Part shown: positions 17,269 to 26,567 of the stretch, piece after piece | Numbering within the stretch: the stretch's first letter is position 1 | How the letters are laid out: every line of letters begins with the position of its first letter | Assembly: GCF_025148285.1 (NCBI RefSeq) | Contig: NZ_CP102268.1 | Coordinates: 682,001 to 746,000 of the forward strand | Direction of reading: 5' to 3' | DNA: 64,000 bases | Source of the DNA: Marvinbryantia formatexigens DSM 14469 | Lineage (GTDB): Bacteria > Bacillota > Clostridia > Lachnospirales > Lachnospiraceae | The notes under the pieces: model-generated | Databases searched by the model: none | Seen by the model: only the letters and a program-made list of their open reading frames with translations | Told to the model about the DNA's origin: nothing | Translations under genes and position numbers: made by a program

Positions 17269-18201
17269 TTATCTCCCCTCTGCCCTGCGCCTTCTCTTCT
17301 TTCTGTGAAGCTTCTTTTTCGGCACAGCTTTTACATAGTAATAATATTCGTCGTCCTCAAACCGGACTGTCTGTGTTTTTTTATAATCCAGATGAAACAG
17401 CATCGTCTGCGCTATCCATCCCACCAGCAGCGATACCAGAATCTCCCCGGCAATCTGCAGCGCACCGGCCGGCACCCCGAATACAGCCGCCCCCGCAATG
17501 CGCACAGCCAGATAGACCGCGCAGCCTGCCGCCGCAGCAATCATCCACGCATATTTTATAGCCTGGATGCGGATAAAATATACTGTCAGCAGAACCGCCG
17601 CCAGCGCCGCCGTCATTACCAGCATTTCCCGGTTGGTAATCACCGCCTGTATAAGCTGCGCCGCTTTCTGCACCATTGCTTCCGCAGCCTCCGCCGCGGT
17701 CGAATGCAGATTGGCGCCGTTCTCTTCCACGATCCGTATCAGATAGCCGCCAAGCGTCCCGAAAGCGACCCCGACCGCTCCGAGCGGTCCGCCCAGCAGA
17801 CCAAAAAGCACTGCGGGTACACAGCCCATATTCCCTCCAAGAGCCAGCGCCGTCAGAAGAAGCGGCCACGCCGACTGCGGCGCCAGACTGAAATACACAA
17901 GCAGCTCTATTACCAGGATGCCTCCCCCGACCAGAGCCGCCTCCAGGGAAATCCCGTAAAAATGCACCAGAACCAGCCCCGACGCCACCAGAATAATTGC
18001 ATTCGATGGCAGAAGCATGCAGACTGCCGCTAAAACGAGCAGCAGCGCCGGATGGTCAATCGCGGTTGTCTGTCCGAATGCCGCGCGGATCGACAGAAAT
18101 ATCAGGAAAGCTGCCGCGAACTTAAACAGCAGGCGGATTGCCGTATCATATTTTCCGTAAAATCTGCTCAGCTTATCCCGGACGGTAAGCAAAAATCTCA
18201 T
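17269..18201 (-). CDS. Polytopic membrane protein in the c-di-AMP operon
   Basis: 310 residues with seven to eight hydrophobic helices; the central region is Gly-rich (AVLFGLLGGPLGAVGVAFGT) and the C-terminus is soluble, with a run of four Tyr followed by a highly basic tail (KKKLHRKKRRRR). I do not recognise the family. It overlaps the upstream small membrane protein by 4 bases (ATGA at 18198-18201) and ends 2 bases before the cdaA start, so it is made with CdaA and may form a complex with it. GGAGGAG precedes the start. Confidence 0.8.
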   Translation of the reverse strand: MRFLLTVRDKLSRFYGKYDTAIRLLFKFAAAFLIFLSIRAAFGQTTAIDHPALLLVLAAVCMLLPSNAIILVASGLVLVHFYGISLEAALVGGGILVIELLVYFSLAPQSAWPLLLTALALGGNMGCVPAVLFGLLGGPLGAVGVAFGTLGGYLIRIVEENGANLHSTAAEAAEAMVQKAAQLIQAVITNREMLVMTAALAAVLLTVYFIRIQAIKYAWMIAAAAGCAVYLAVRIAGAAVFGVPAGALQIAGEILVSLLVGWIAQTMLFHLDYKKTQTVRFEDDEYYYYVKAVPKKKLHRKKRRRRAEGR

Positions 18202-18626
18202 ACTGTTCTCCTCCTGCGGGTGTCATCTTTTGCGCTGTCCTCTTCGCGGTATGCCGCCTCCAGCTGCTTCAGGAGCTCCCGGTACCGGTAAAGGTCCTGT
18301 TTTGCCCGCGCATAGCGCAGAGCCTGTATCGCGTAGGTTAGAACCAGAAAAAAGCAGAGCACCACGGCATACAGGAATAAGATACGCGCGCCGAGCGCCA
18401 TCACATCTATCTGGGTAATATCCACGATCAGCGTCTCCGCGTGATACAGCGCCCATCCTGCCAGTCCGAGCAGAAATGCCAGGGTAATCCGCAGACCGTT
18501 CTTTATCATATGGCGTCCGATATAATCTCCCCGAAAATATCCCTGCACGCCCTCCAGCTGTTCTTTGTGCTGCTCCTCGAAAAGAGCAAGCTGTGTCATC
18601 AAATAAATCCGTTTTTCATCCGGCAT
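18198..18626 (-). CDS. Small membrane protein of unknown function
   Basis: About 142 residues with two membrane helices (ITLAFLLGLAGWALYHAETL and LFLYAVVLCFFLVLTYAIQA) flanked by an N-terminal acidic/Gln-rich helix and a C-terminal charged, coiled-coil-like helix (KQDLYRYRELLKQLEAAYRE). An ATG at 18644 is possible, but the ATG at 18626 has AGGAG ten bases upstream and is preferred. First gene of the leftward c-di-AMP operon and translationally coupled to the next. Function unknown. Confidence 0.7.
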   Translation of the reverse strand: MPDEKRIYLMTQLALFEEQHKEQLEGVQGYFRGDYIGRHMIKNGLRITLAFLLGLAGWALYHAETLIVDITQIDVMALGARILFLYAVVLCFFLVLTYAIQALRYARAKQDLYRYRELLKQLEAAYREEDSAKDDTRRRRTV

Positions 18627-18662
18627 GTCATACCAGCTCCTCATTTTTCTGTGTGTGCTTCC

Positions 18663-18690
18663 AGTATAACATGAAAAACCGTCTTTGCAA
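18663..18690 (-). promoter_or_regulatory. Promoter of the c-di-AMP operon
   Basis: TTGCAA (18685-18690), 16-base spacer, TATACT (18663-18668) on the minus strand, about 37 bases before the small membrane protein start. Confidence 0.6.
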
Positions 18691-18782
18691 ACACCCTAAG
18701 TTCCCCTGATTTATGTATTTTTTGTAACCAGGTCACTATTTTCACTCCGTTCACAGTAACGTAACCAGCTGGTTAAGCCCGG

Positions 18783-19688
18783 CTATCCCGCCATACATAT
18801 GGTTACAAAATATACATATTTTACACCGGCGCTTCTTAATACCGACGCCGCCTCGTGGATGGTGCTTCCCGTCGTGTAAACATCGTCCACCAGGAGGATG
18901 CGCTCCCACGGCAGGCGGCGCTCCCCGCTGCCCGCTGTTTCCGGCAGACTGCTCCTGGCTCTGGCATCCTCCATTTCCGCCAGCTTGCTCCCGGCTCCGG
19001 CATCCTCCATTTCCACCAGACCGCTCCTGGCTCTGGCATCCTCCATTTCCGCCAGCTTGCTTCCGGCTCCGGCTGCCGCATATTTTTCCGAAACGGCGAA
19101 GGCGCCTTTTAAATTGCTTCTGCGGGCACGGTAATCCAGCTCCTTCTGATTCGCCGTTTTTCTCACTTTTTCCAGCACATCGCACCGCACCGGAAGCGAC
19201 AGCAGACCGCCCAGCTCCCTTGCCAGAAGCTCCGCCTGGTTATAGCCCCGCCTTCTTCTGGCAGAAGAATGCATCGGAACCGGAATCAGCACCTGCGGCC
19301 GCCATTTCTGCAGATACTCTCCCAGATGCTCCGCAATCTCCTGCGCATAATATTCCAGATATTCCCTCTTGTTCTGATATTTCACTGCATACAGCGATTC
19401 CTTCAGCGGACTCCTGTACAGATACAGCGCGCGTCCCTGCGTATAAGCAAGTCTCCCGCTGCTGCAGGAGGGACAATATTCCTCCGTATCATCCGCCAGC
19501 GGCCGCCCGCAGCGAAAGCAGACCGCCCCTCTGATATATGGAAGCTCCTCTCTGCATTTTTCACAGATTCCCTCTGACAGCTTCCCGCACAGAGGGCACC
19601 TGCGCGGCAGCACCAGATCCAGCGCCGCCATTCCAGCGTCCCGCGCCGCCTGCTTCCAGAATCCATTCTTTCCCTTTTCAGACCTCAT
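18783..19688 (-). CDS. ComF-family phosphoribosyltransferase-like protein with in-frame repeats
   Basis: ComFC-type protein; in B. subtilis the family is needed for DNA uptake during competence. The N-terminus has the zinc module CPLCGKL...CEKC and CFRCGRP...CPSCSSG (residues about 34-90), then a type I phosphoribosyltransferase domain with LIPVPMHSSARRRRGYNQAE near residue 145 and the PRPP motif ILLVDDVYTTGST near residue 270. Between these lies a foreign-looking insertion of about 45 residues made of a 12-residue repeat (AEMEDARARS / VEMEDAGAGSK), lengthening the protein to 301 residues from the usual 220-240. The start at 19688 has only a weak ribosome site. Confidence 0.85.
   Translation of the reverse strand: MRSEKGKNGFWKQAARDAGMAALDLVLPRRCPLCGKLSEGICEKCREELPYIRGAVCFRCGRPLADDTEEYCPSCSSGRLAYTQGRALYLYRSPLKESLYAVKYQNKREYLEYYAQEIAEHLGEYLQKWRPQVLIPVPMHSSARRRRGYNQAELLARELGGLLSLPVRCDVLEKVRKTANQKELDYRARRSNLKGAFAVSEKYAAAGAGSKLAEMEDARARSGLVEMEDAGAGSKLAEMEDARARSSLPETAGSGERRLPWERILLVDDVYTTGSTIHEAASVLRSAGVKYVYFVTICMAG
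18951..19080. repeat. In-frame minisatellite inside comF
   Basis: A 36-bp unit in two alternating forms, giving a higher-order period of 72 bp (for example GCTCCTGGCT at 18951 and again at 19023). 36 bp is 12 codons, so copy changes keep the comF frame. Confidence 0.88.
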
Positions 19689-19751
19689 AAGCCGTACCGT
19701 TTACCGATTCTCTCCCGGCAGGAAAATCGTCAGCGGCTGTTCCATCCGCAA

Positions 19752-19914
19752 TCGGGCTTACGCATTCCACCCGCAATCGCCTGGGAATCTGCCGCACAAA
19801 CGGGCTTACACATTCCACCCGCTGTCGCCTGGGAATCTGCCGCACAAACGGGCTTATACATTCCACCCGCTGTCGCCTGGGAATCTGCCGCACAAACGGG
19901 CTTATACATTCCAC
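19752..19914. repeat. 48-bp tandem repeat spanning the recD2 stop codon
   Basis: About 3.5 copies; the core CGCCTGGGAATCTGCC starts at 19778, 19826 and 19874. Each unit on the minus strand contains TGGAATGTATAA, the last codons and stop of recD2 (19902), so the array multiplies the stop region. In another frame it stays open as a 78-codon ORF (19914 to 19678) of 16-residue repeats that overlaps the comF start; I regard that ORF as unproven. Confidence 0.88.
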
Positions 19915-22151
19915 TCGCAGATCCGCTCCTTCAGCGTAGAATAGCGCTTCTGCTCGAAGCGGTTGTCAATCATCTGATAAAAAACCTCTGCGGAGCCGAC
20001 CAGCGTCACGCATTTGCGCGCCCTTGTCACCGCCGTGTACAGCAGGTTGCGGTTCATCAGCATCCGCGGCCCGGCAAGCAGCGGAATCACGACGGCGGGA
20101 TATTCGCTTCCCTGCGATTTATGAATCGTCACCGCATACGCAAGCTCCAGCTCTTCAAGCTGCTTAAAGGAATAGTCTACAAAACGCCCCTCGTCGAACT
20201 CCACCGTCAGCATTTCCGCATATGTATTGATCTCGCGGACGATGCCCATGTCCCCGTTAAAGATACCGACGCCTTTTTCCACGGCAATGCCGTATTTTCC
20301 GCGTATCTCCCACTCCGCCTGATAGTTGTTTTTTATCTGCATGACCTTGTCGCCCTCCCGGAATACCCCGCCGGCGTGCTCCCTCTCCCGCTTATCGGGA
20401 GCGGGCGGATTCAGATACTGCTGCAGAATCGTATTCAGCCTCTCCACGCCGAGCAGTCCCTTTCGCATCGGCGTCAGCACCTGGATATCATATGGCTTTG
20501 CGTCCACGTATTTGGGAAGCTTCTGCTGGACGAGCGCCAGCACCACACGGATAATAATATTCGCCTCATCGCGCTTTAAGAAGAAAAAGTCACGGCTTTT
20601 GTTATCCAGCACAACATGCTCCCCGCTGTTGATTTTGTGCGCATTCACCACAATGTCGCTCTCGCTCGCCTGACGAAAGATTTTCGTCAGACGCACAACC
20701 GGAAAGCGCTCCGATTCAATGATATCTTTCAGGACGCATCCCGGTCCCACGGACGGAAGCTGATTGACATCGCCCACCATAATCAGCCGCGTGCCCGGCG
20801 TGACCGCGCTCAGCAGCGCGTGCATCAGAAAAATGTCCACCATCGACATTTCATCAATAATAATGACGTCCGCCTCCAGGGGATTCTGCATATTACGCTC
20901 AAAATGGGTGTGCGCCGAGGATTCCTCCACCGCGCCGGATACCTCCAGCAGCCGGTGAATCGTCTGCGCCCCATAGCCCGTAGCTTCCGTCATGCGCTTC
21001 GCCGCTCTCCCGGTCGGCGCCGCCAGCAGAATCTCCAGCCCTTCGGAAGCAAAATAATGAATCAGCGCGTTGATGGTCGTTGTTTTTCCGGTGCCAGGAC
21101 CTCCCGTAATCACCAGCAGTCCGTGGCTCACCGCCGCTGCCGCCGCCTCCTTCTGCAGCTCTTCCAGCTTTGTCCCGGTCTCCTGCTCGATCTGCTCCAG
21201 ACGACGCTGCACGGCTTCCTCTGATATTTCCGCTGAAATATTCAGGTCATGCAGCATTTTCGCCGTGTTCAGCTCCAGATAATAATTGGAAGCGCTGTAA
21301 ACGCCGGGAACCCGCACTTCCTCCCCGTCGCTTCCCTGCCCTGCGCCCGGCACGTCCTTTATGACAATTTTCCGCTCAATTGCCAGATCCGGCAGCAGTG
21401 CCTCCATCGCCTCCAGGGAAACGCCAAGCAGCTCCGATGCACGCCGCATCAGCTCCGGCTGCGGCAGGTACACATGCCCCTCCGTCATCGCCTGCGCCAG
21501 CACATACAGAAGTCCGCTTTTTATACGAAAATCAGAGTCGGTATGAATACCCACTCTGGATGCAATTTCATCGGCAGCCTTAAAGCCGACGCCGGCGATA
21601 TCATCTGCCAGTTTGTACGGATTTTCCCGCACGATCTGGTAGAGAGACGCCCCATACTGGTTGTAAATTTTCATTGCAAGCGCGGTGGAGATCCCGTACT
21701 GCTGCAGAAAAAGCATTGCCTTTCGCATGTCGCGCTTTTCCTCCATCTGCTGCGCAATTTCCCGCGCCTTGCGCTCACTGATACCCTTCACCTCCGCCAG
21801 TCTCTCCGGTTCTTCCTCGATGATGCGGAAGGTGTCGCCCTTAAAGCGCCGCACGATCCGCGCAGCAAGCGCCATGCCAACGCCTTTCACCGCCCCGGAG
21901 CCGAGATAGCGTTCTATGGAAAGCTCGTCCTCCGGCGTCTTATATTCATAAGAAGAAATCTGAAACTGCCTTCCGTAGGTACTGTGCTCCGTATAGCCGC
22001 CCTCCGCCTCGATCAGCTCTCCTTCCGCGGCGGACTGCAGCGTTCCGACGCATGTCACCTCCTCGCCGTCGCAGACCAGCACCATCACTGTATAACCGTT
22101 TTCCTCATTGCGGTATATGATATGCTCCACATATCCAGAAACCTTTTCCAT
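19902..22151 (-). CDS. recD2: ATP-dependent DNA helicase RecD2
   Basis: Superfamily 1B 5'-3' helicase of the RecD2 type (RecD without RecBC). 749 residues, the normal size. The N-terminal domain contains the OB-like start and tandem helix-hairpin-helix segments (GSGAVKGVGMALAARIV near residue 85). Motif I GGPGTGKTTTINALI lies near residue 352, motif II IIDEMSMVD near 430, GDVNQLPSVGPG near 460 and motif VI YTAVTRARK near 705. It acts in DNA repair and mismatch-associated processing. It ends inside the 48-bp repeat. The Shine-Dalgarno is weak, and the gene may depend on transcription from mreB upstream. Confidence 0.95.
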   Translation of the reverse strand: MEKVSGYVEHIIYRNEENGYTVMVLVCDGEEVTCVGTLQSAAEGELIEAEGGYTEHSTYGRQFQISSYEYKTPEDELSIERYLGSGAVKGVGMALAARIVRRFKGDTFRIIEEEPERLAEVKGISERKAREIAQQMEEKRDMRKAMLFLQQYGISTALAMKIYNQYGASLYQIVRENPYKLADDIAGVGFKAADEIASRVGIHTDSDFRIKSGLLYVLAQAMTEGHVYLPQPELMRRASELLGVSLEAMEALLPDLAIERKIVIKDVPGAGQGSDGEEVRVPGVYSASNYYLELNTAKMLHDLNISAEISEEAVQRRLEQIEQETGTKLEELQKEAAAAAVSHGLLVITGGPGTGKTTTINALIHYFASEGLEILLAAPTGRAAKRMTEATGYGAQTIHRLLEVSGAVEESSAHTHFERNMQNPLEADVIIIDEMSMVDIFLMHALLSAVTPGTRLIMVGDVNQLPSVGPGCVLKDIIESERFPVVRLTKIFRQASESDIVVNAHKINSGEHVVLDNKSRDFFFLKRDEANIIIRVVLALVQQKLPKYVDAKPYDIQVLTPMRKGLLGVERLNTILQQYLNPPAPDKREREHAGGVFREGDKVMQIKNNYQAEWEIRGKYGIAVEKGVGIFNGDMGIVREINTYAEMLTVEFDEGRFVDYSFKQLEELELAYAVTIHKSQGSEYPAVVIPLLAGPRMLMNRNLLYTAVTRARKCVTLVGSAEVFYQMIDNRFEQKRYSTLKERICEWNV

Positions 22152-22207
22152 CCTCTGTCTTCTTCACATCCTTAAATATAGTTGCCGGCCGCCGTATCCA
22201 CACGGCT

Positions 22208-22340
22208 CAGTCTGTCCGGCTTATGTCCCGGCACACAGCCCAGTCTCTCCGGTCCATGTCCCGGCGCACTGCTCAGTTTCTCAAGTCCATGTTCCGGCGC
22301 ACGTATCCGTTCTTCCCCGTACGGCTCAGTCGTCCTGGCG
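22208..22340. repeat. Degenerate 33-bp tandem repeat at the mreB 3' end
   Basis: CAGTCTSTCCGG-like units start at 22208, 22241 and 22274, with a final divergent unit running into the end of mreB. On the minus strand the shared core is GTGCGCC-r-GGAC followed by GACTGAGCC, which contains the mreB stop TGA. It fills the gap between mreB and recD2. Confidence 0.75.
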
Positions 22341-23324
22341 CGCACGCCCGGAAATGACCTCCGGATAACGTCCGACGCCGATTGCCACCGCGGAAACCGG
22401 GTCCTCTGCCGTCACCGTATTGATGCCGGTTTTTTCTTCTATCAGCTCCTCCATGCCGTCCAGCAGACAGCCCCCGCCTGTCAGCACGATGCCGCGCTCC
22501 ACGATATCCGCCGCCAGCTCCGGCGGTGTTTTTTCCAGCACGCCATGCACCGCTTCCGTAATCTGGGAAAGCGGCTCCTGCAGCGCCTGCCGGATATCCT
22601 CAGAGCTGACGCGCACCGTCTTGGGCAGCCCGGTCGTCAAATCCCGGCCCTTCACCTCCATCAGTTTCTGCTGCGCGCGCTCCACGGCTGTGCCGACATG
22701 GATCTTGATATCCTCCGCAAGCCGTTCTCCGATAATCAGATTGTGCGCCGTCCGCACATAATGCATAATCGCATTGTCAAAATCGTCTCCCGCCACCTTC
22801 AGCGTGGTATCCACCACGATGCCATCCAGCGAAAGAATCGCCGCGTCACAGGTACCGGCGCCGATGTCCACAATCATTTTTCCGCAGGGCTTCGAGATAT
22901 CGATCTCCGCACCGATGGCCGCCGCAATCGGTTCCGGCACCAGCATCACCTCGCGCGCCCCTGCCTGATAGGTAGCGTCCTCAATCGCCTTCTGCTCAAC
23001 CTCCGTGACCGTTCCCGGCAGGTTAATACTGATGCGCGGCTTCTTAAAGGACAGCTTTCCGCTTGCCTTCTGGATAAAATATTTCAGCACCTGTTCCGTA
23101 ACTGCATAATCCGAAATAATACCGTTTTTCAGCGGACGGATAGCGACAATATTGCCCGTACTTCTGCTCAGCATCATGCGCGCTTCCTCGCCGATTGCCT
23201 TTATTTTATTGGCGTCCCTGTCGAAAGCCACCACAGACGGCTCCTTCAGAACAACGCCTTTTCCTCTTACATAAACCAGTATACTGGCTGTTCCAAGGTC
23301 TATTCCGATATCAGAAATATTCAT
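22326..23324 (-). CDS. mreB: Rod-shape-determining protein MreB/Mbl
   Basis: Actin-like cytoskeletal protein that guides elongation-phase peptidoglycan synthesis. 332 residues. Phosphate 1 motif IGIDLGTASILVYVRGKG at residues 6-23, phosphate 2 MIVDIGAGTCD near 155, and the adenosine motif ITLTGGG-like IVLTGGGCLLDG near 285 are all present. The start is preceded by AGGGGA, and a TTTAAA-17-TATACT promoter lies 30-60 bases upstream. There is no mreC/mreD nearby, so this may be an Mbl or MreBH paralogue. The stop lies in the 33-bp repeat. Confidence 0.92.
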   Translation of the reverse strand: MNISDIGIDLGTASILVYVRGKGVVLKEPSVVAFDRDANKIKAIGEEARMMLSRSTGNIVAIRPLKNGIISDYAVTEQVLKYFIQKASGKLSFKKPRISINLPGTVTEVEQKAIEDATYQAGAREVMLVPEPIAAAIGAEIDISKPCGKMIVDIGAGTCDAAILSLDGIVVDTTLKVAGDDFDNAIMHYVRTAHNLIIGERLAEDIKIHVGTAVERAQQKLMEVKGRDLTTGLPKTVRVSSEDIRQALQEPLSQITEAVHGVLEKTPPELAADIVERGIVLTGGGCLLDGMEELIEEKTGINTVTAEDPVSAVAIGVGRYPEVISGRARQDD

Positions 23325-23355
23325 CTGTCTTCCCCTTTCTGTCCTGTCTGAAGTA

Positions 23356-23384
23356 AGTATAAAACACCCTTATCATTTTTTAAA
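23356..23384 (-). promoter_or_regulatory. Candidate mreB promoter
   Basis: TTTAAA (23379-23384), 17-base spacer, TATACT (23356-23361), leftward. Confidence 0.5.
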
Positions 23385-23459
23385 GCCCTTTTTAGGAATT
23401 TCACATTTTCTTTAGATTGAAAACATATTTTGAACACATTTGTTGGATATACTAACAGC

Positions 23460-23698
23460 ATATTAGCAAACAGCTAATATATTTCATAACTCACACTTCG
23501 CAGCCCCCACACGCTGCGAAGTACTCCCTCAAAATATTTAATTTTTTCTCTTTCCTGAAAAGGCTGTGCCGAGAGGCACAGCCTTTTCACATGTCCAGAC
23601 CATTACATGGTCTCATATGCACACATCCGGCATAAAATGCCGGATGGCGCGTTCTACAAAATATAACAGTTCAGCCCGCGCCAGATGGCTGAACTGTT
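23460..23698. repeat. Array of six inverted repeats downstream of uvrA
   Basis: In 240 bases six perfect hairpins occur in a row: ATATTAGC arms (23460-23480), ACTTCGCAGC arms (23495-23522), a 14-bp GAAAAGGCTGTGCC stem with GAGA loop (23557-23588), AGACCAT-tac-ATGGTCT (23597-23613), CATCCGGCAT-aaa-ATGCCGGATG (23624-23646) and a 12-bp AACAGTTCAGCC stem (23665-23698). The last one, starting 3 bases after the uvrA stop and followed by TTATATTTT on the minus strand, is a likely uvrA terminator; the 14-bp stem is a second. The remaining four have no obvious purpose. Confidence 0.8.
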
Positions 23699-23700
23699 GG

Positions 23701-26538
23701 TTACAAATATTTCTTTATATACTGACCGGTATAGGATTTTTCGACCTGCGCCACTTCCTCCGGCGTGCCGCGCGCGATCACGGTGCCGCCGCCGTCGCCG
23801 CCCTCCGGTCCCATGTCGATGATATAATCGGCAGTTTTGATGACATCGAGATTGTGCTCTATCACAACTACGGTATTACCGCCCTCCGCCAGGCGCTGCA
23901 GAATCTCGATCAGCTTATGCACGTCGGCAAAATGAAGCCCGGTGGTCGGCTCATCAAGAATATAGATTGTCTTTCCAGTGCTGCGCTTGCTGAGCTCAGT
24001 GGCAAGCTTGATACGCTGTGCTTCCCCGCCTGAGAGCATTGTGGAGGGCTGTCCGAGACGGACGTAGGAAAGCCCGACATCATAAAGCGTCTCGATTTTT
24101 CTGCGGATAGACGGAAGATGCTCAAAAAATTCCAGCGCCTCCTCGACCGTCATATTCAGCACATCGTAAATATTCTTTCCTTTATACCGGACCTCCAGCG
24201 TTTCCCGGTTGTAGCGCTTTCCCTGGCAGACCTCGCAGGGCACATAGACATCCGGCAGGAAATTCATTTCAATTTTCAGAATACCGTCACCGCTGCACGC
24301 CTCGCAGCGCCCGCCCTTCACATTAAAACTGAAACGCCCCTTCTTATAGCCGCGCGCTTTGGCGTCCGCCGTAGAGGCAAACAAATCTCGAATCTGGTCG
24401 AATACCCCCGTATAAGTTGCCGGATTGGAGCGCGGCGTCCTTCCGATCGGCGACTGGTCAATATTAATAATCTTATCGAGCTGCTCCGTCCCCTCAATGC
24501 GGTCATGCGCTCCGGCAATGGTGTGGGCACGGTTCAGCTTCTTCGCAAGGCTCTTGTAGAGAATCTCGTTGACAAGGGAGCTTTTTCCGGAGCCGGACAC
24601 GCCCGTCACACACGTCATGACACCAAGCGGAATATCCACGTCAATATTCTTTAAATTGTTCTGTTTCGCGCCGATTACCCGCAAAAATCCGGTCGGCTTT
24701 CTGCGCACTTCCGGCACCGGAATTTTCTTCCTTCCGCTCAGATAATCTCCCGTGATGGATTCCTTACAGTTTATAATGTCCTCCACGGTGCCCGCAGCAA
24801 CTACCTTTCCGCCGTGTTCCCCCGCGCCTGGTCCGATATCCACCACAAAGTCCGCCGCCCGCATGGTATCCTCATCATGCTCAACAACAATCAGCGTGTT
24901 TCCAAGATCCCGCAAATGATTTAGGGTATTCAGCAGCTTGTCGTTATCGCTCTGATGCAAACCGATGCTCGGCTCGTCCAGAATATACGCCACGCCGACA
25001 AGACCGGAGCCAATCTGGGTGGCAAGCCGGATACGCTGCGCCTCCCCGCCCGAAAGGCTTCCGGTCGCCCGCGCAAGCGTCAGATAGTGCAAGCCGACAT
25101 CCACCAGGAACTGTACCCGCGCGCGGATCTCCTTTAAAATCTGATGTCCGATCAGCTCCTGCTGCTTCGTGAGCTGCAGCTCCTGCAGAAATACCTGCAG
25201 CTTATCAATCGGCATGGAGGTTATCTCATAGATATTTTTCCCCTGGATGGTTACCGCAAGCGCCTCCTTTTTCAGACGCTGTCCCTTACAGGTCTTACAG
25301 GGGGTAATCCGCATAAATGTCTCATATTCCTGCTTCGAGGCATCTGAGCCTGTCTCGCGGTAGCGCCGCTCCACATTGCGTATCAGTCCCTCAAACGCCA
25401 CATCATACACGCCGGTTCCCCGCATCCCGGTATAATGCACCTTCACCTTTTTCCCGTCCGTTCCGTGAATCAGCATATGCCGGATATTTTCCGGAAGCTG
25501 CTCATACGGCGTATCCAGACTGAAATGGTATTCCTCCGCCAATGCATCCAGAATCGCTCTGGTAAAGCTCCCCTTTGTCGTGCACGACTGCCATCCGAGC
25601 ACTGTAATGGCGCCCTCCGCGATACTTAGGGATTTATCGGGAATCATCAGCTCCTCATCAAACTCCATTTTGTAGCCCAGCCCGAAGCAGTCCGGGCAGG
25701 CGCCGAAGGGATTGTTGAAGGAAAAGCTGCGCGGCTCAATCTCGTCCACGCTGATGCCGCAGTCCGGGCAGGAAAAACTCTGGCTGAAGCGCAGCTGCTC
25801 CTTTCCGTCCACATCCACAATCAGAAGCCCTTCCGACAGCTCCAGCACATTTTCAATCGAATCTGTCAGACGCTTTTCAATCCCCGGTTTGACCACCAGA
25901 CGGTCTACCACGATTTCGATATTGTGTTTTTTATTTTTGTCCAGCTTTATCTCCTCGGACAGGTCGTACATATTACCGTCCACAATCACGCGCACGTAGC
26001 CGCTGCGCTTTGCCTTTTCAAACAGCTTGACATGCTCGCCCTTCCTGCCGCGTACTGTCGGGGCAAGCAACTGGATTTTTGTGCGCTCCGGCAGCTCCAT
26101 AAGCTGATCCACCATCTGGTCCACCGTCTGCTTCCTGATTTCCTGTCCGCATTTCGGACAGTGCGGGGTGCCGATGCGGGCATAGAGAAGGCGGAAATAG
26201 TCGTAAATCTCCGTCACCGTGCCGACCGTCGAGCGCGGGTTGCGGTTCGTCGATTTCTGGTCAATGGAGATAGCGGGCGGAAGCCCCTCAATGCTCTCCA
26301 CGTCCGGTTTTTCCATCTGTCCCAGGAACTGACGCGCATAGGAGGACAGCGATTCCATGTACCGTCTCTGTCCTTCCGCATAGATGGTGTCAAACGCCAG
26401 CGACGACTTTCCTGAGCCACTCAGACCTGTCAAAACCACAAGCTGATTGCGCGGGATATCGAGATCCAGATTTTTCAGATTGTGTTCATTTGCTCCGCGT
26501 ATGCGGATATACTGCATTTTATTTGAATTAACTGCCAT
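23701..26538 (-). CDS. uvrA: Excinuclease ABC subunit A
   Basis: Damage-recognition ATPase of nucleotide excision repair, 945 residues. Two ABC modules: [19 protein letters not shown] near residue 36 and [15 protein letters not shown] near residue 640, signature [14 protein letters not shown] and [14 protein letters not shown]. Zinc modules CPKCGQE (interrupted family module), CPDCG...CPDCFGLG near 250-280, and CEACSGDG...CEVCQGKR near 740 are intact. AGGAG precedes the ATG at 26538. It lies 29 bases after uvrB and shares its SOS-type promoter. No anomalies seen. Confidence 0.98.
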   Translation of the reverse strand: MAVNSNKMQYIRIRGANEHNLKNLDLDIPRNQLVVLTGLSGSGKSSLAFDTIYAEGQRRYMESLSSYARQFLGQMEKPDVESIEGLPPAISIDQKSTNRNPRSTVGTVTEIYDYFRLLYARIGTPHCPKCGQEIRKQTVDQMVDQLMELPERTKIQLLAPTVRGRKGEHVKLFEKAKRSGYVRVIVDGNMYDLSEEIKLDKNKKHNIEIVVDRLVVKPGIEKRLTDSIENVLELSEGLLIVDVDGKEQLRFSQSFSCPDCGISVDEIEPRSFSFNNPFGACPDCFGLGYKMEFDEELMIPDKSLSIAEGAITVLGWQSCTTKGSFTRAILDALAEEYHFSLDTPYEQLPENIRHMLIHGTDGKKVKVHYTGMRGTGVYDVAFEGLIRNVERRYRETGSDASKQEYETFMRITPCKTCKGQRLKKEALAVTIQGKNIYEITSMPIDKLQVFLQELQLTKQQELIGHQILKEIRARVQFLVDVGLHYLTLARATGSLSGGEAQRIRLATQIGSGLVGVAYILDEPSIGLHQSDNDKLLNTLNHLRDLGNTLIVVEHDEDTMRAADFVVDIGPGAGEHGGKVVAAGTVEDIINCKESITGDYLSGRKKIPVPEVRRKPTGFLRVIGAKQNNLKNIDVDIPLGVMTCVTGVSGSGKSSLVNEILYKSLAKKLNRAHTIAGAHDRIEGTEQLDKIINIDQSPIGRTPRSNPATYTGVFDQIRDLFASTADAKARGYKKGRFSFNVKGGRCEACSGDGILKIEMNFLPDVYVPCEVCQGKRYNRETLEVRYKGKNIYDVLNMTVEEALEFFEHLPSIRRKIETLYDVGLSYVRLGQPSTMLSGGEAQRIKLATELSKRSTGKTIYILDEPTTGLHFADVHKLIEILQRLAEGGNTVVVIEHNLDVIKTADYIIDMGPEGGDGGGTVIARGTPEEVAQVEKSYTGQYIKKYL

Positions 26539-26567
26539 GATTTTTCTCCTGTTTTCTATATTGCCGG

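Noticed and set aside
19752-19914. CRISPR-like look of regularly repeated units (also 61950-62098)
   Set aside because: Units are directly adjacent with no unique spacers and no cas genes are present; these are minisatellites.
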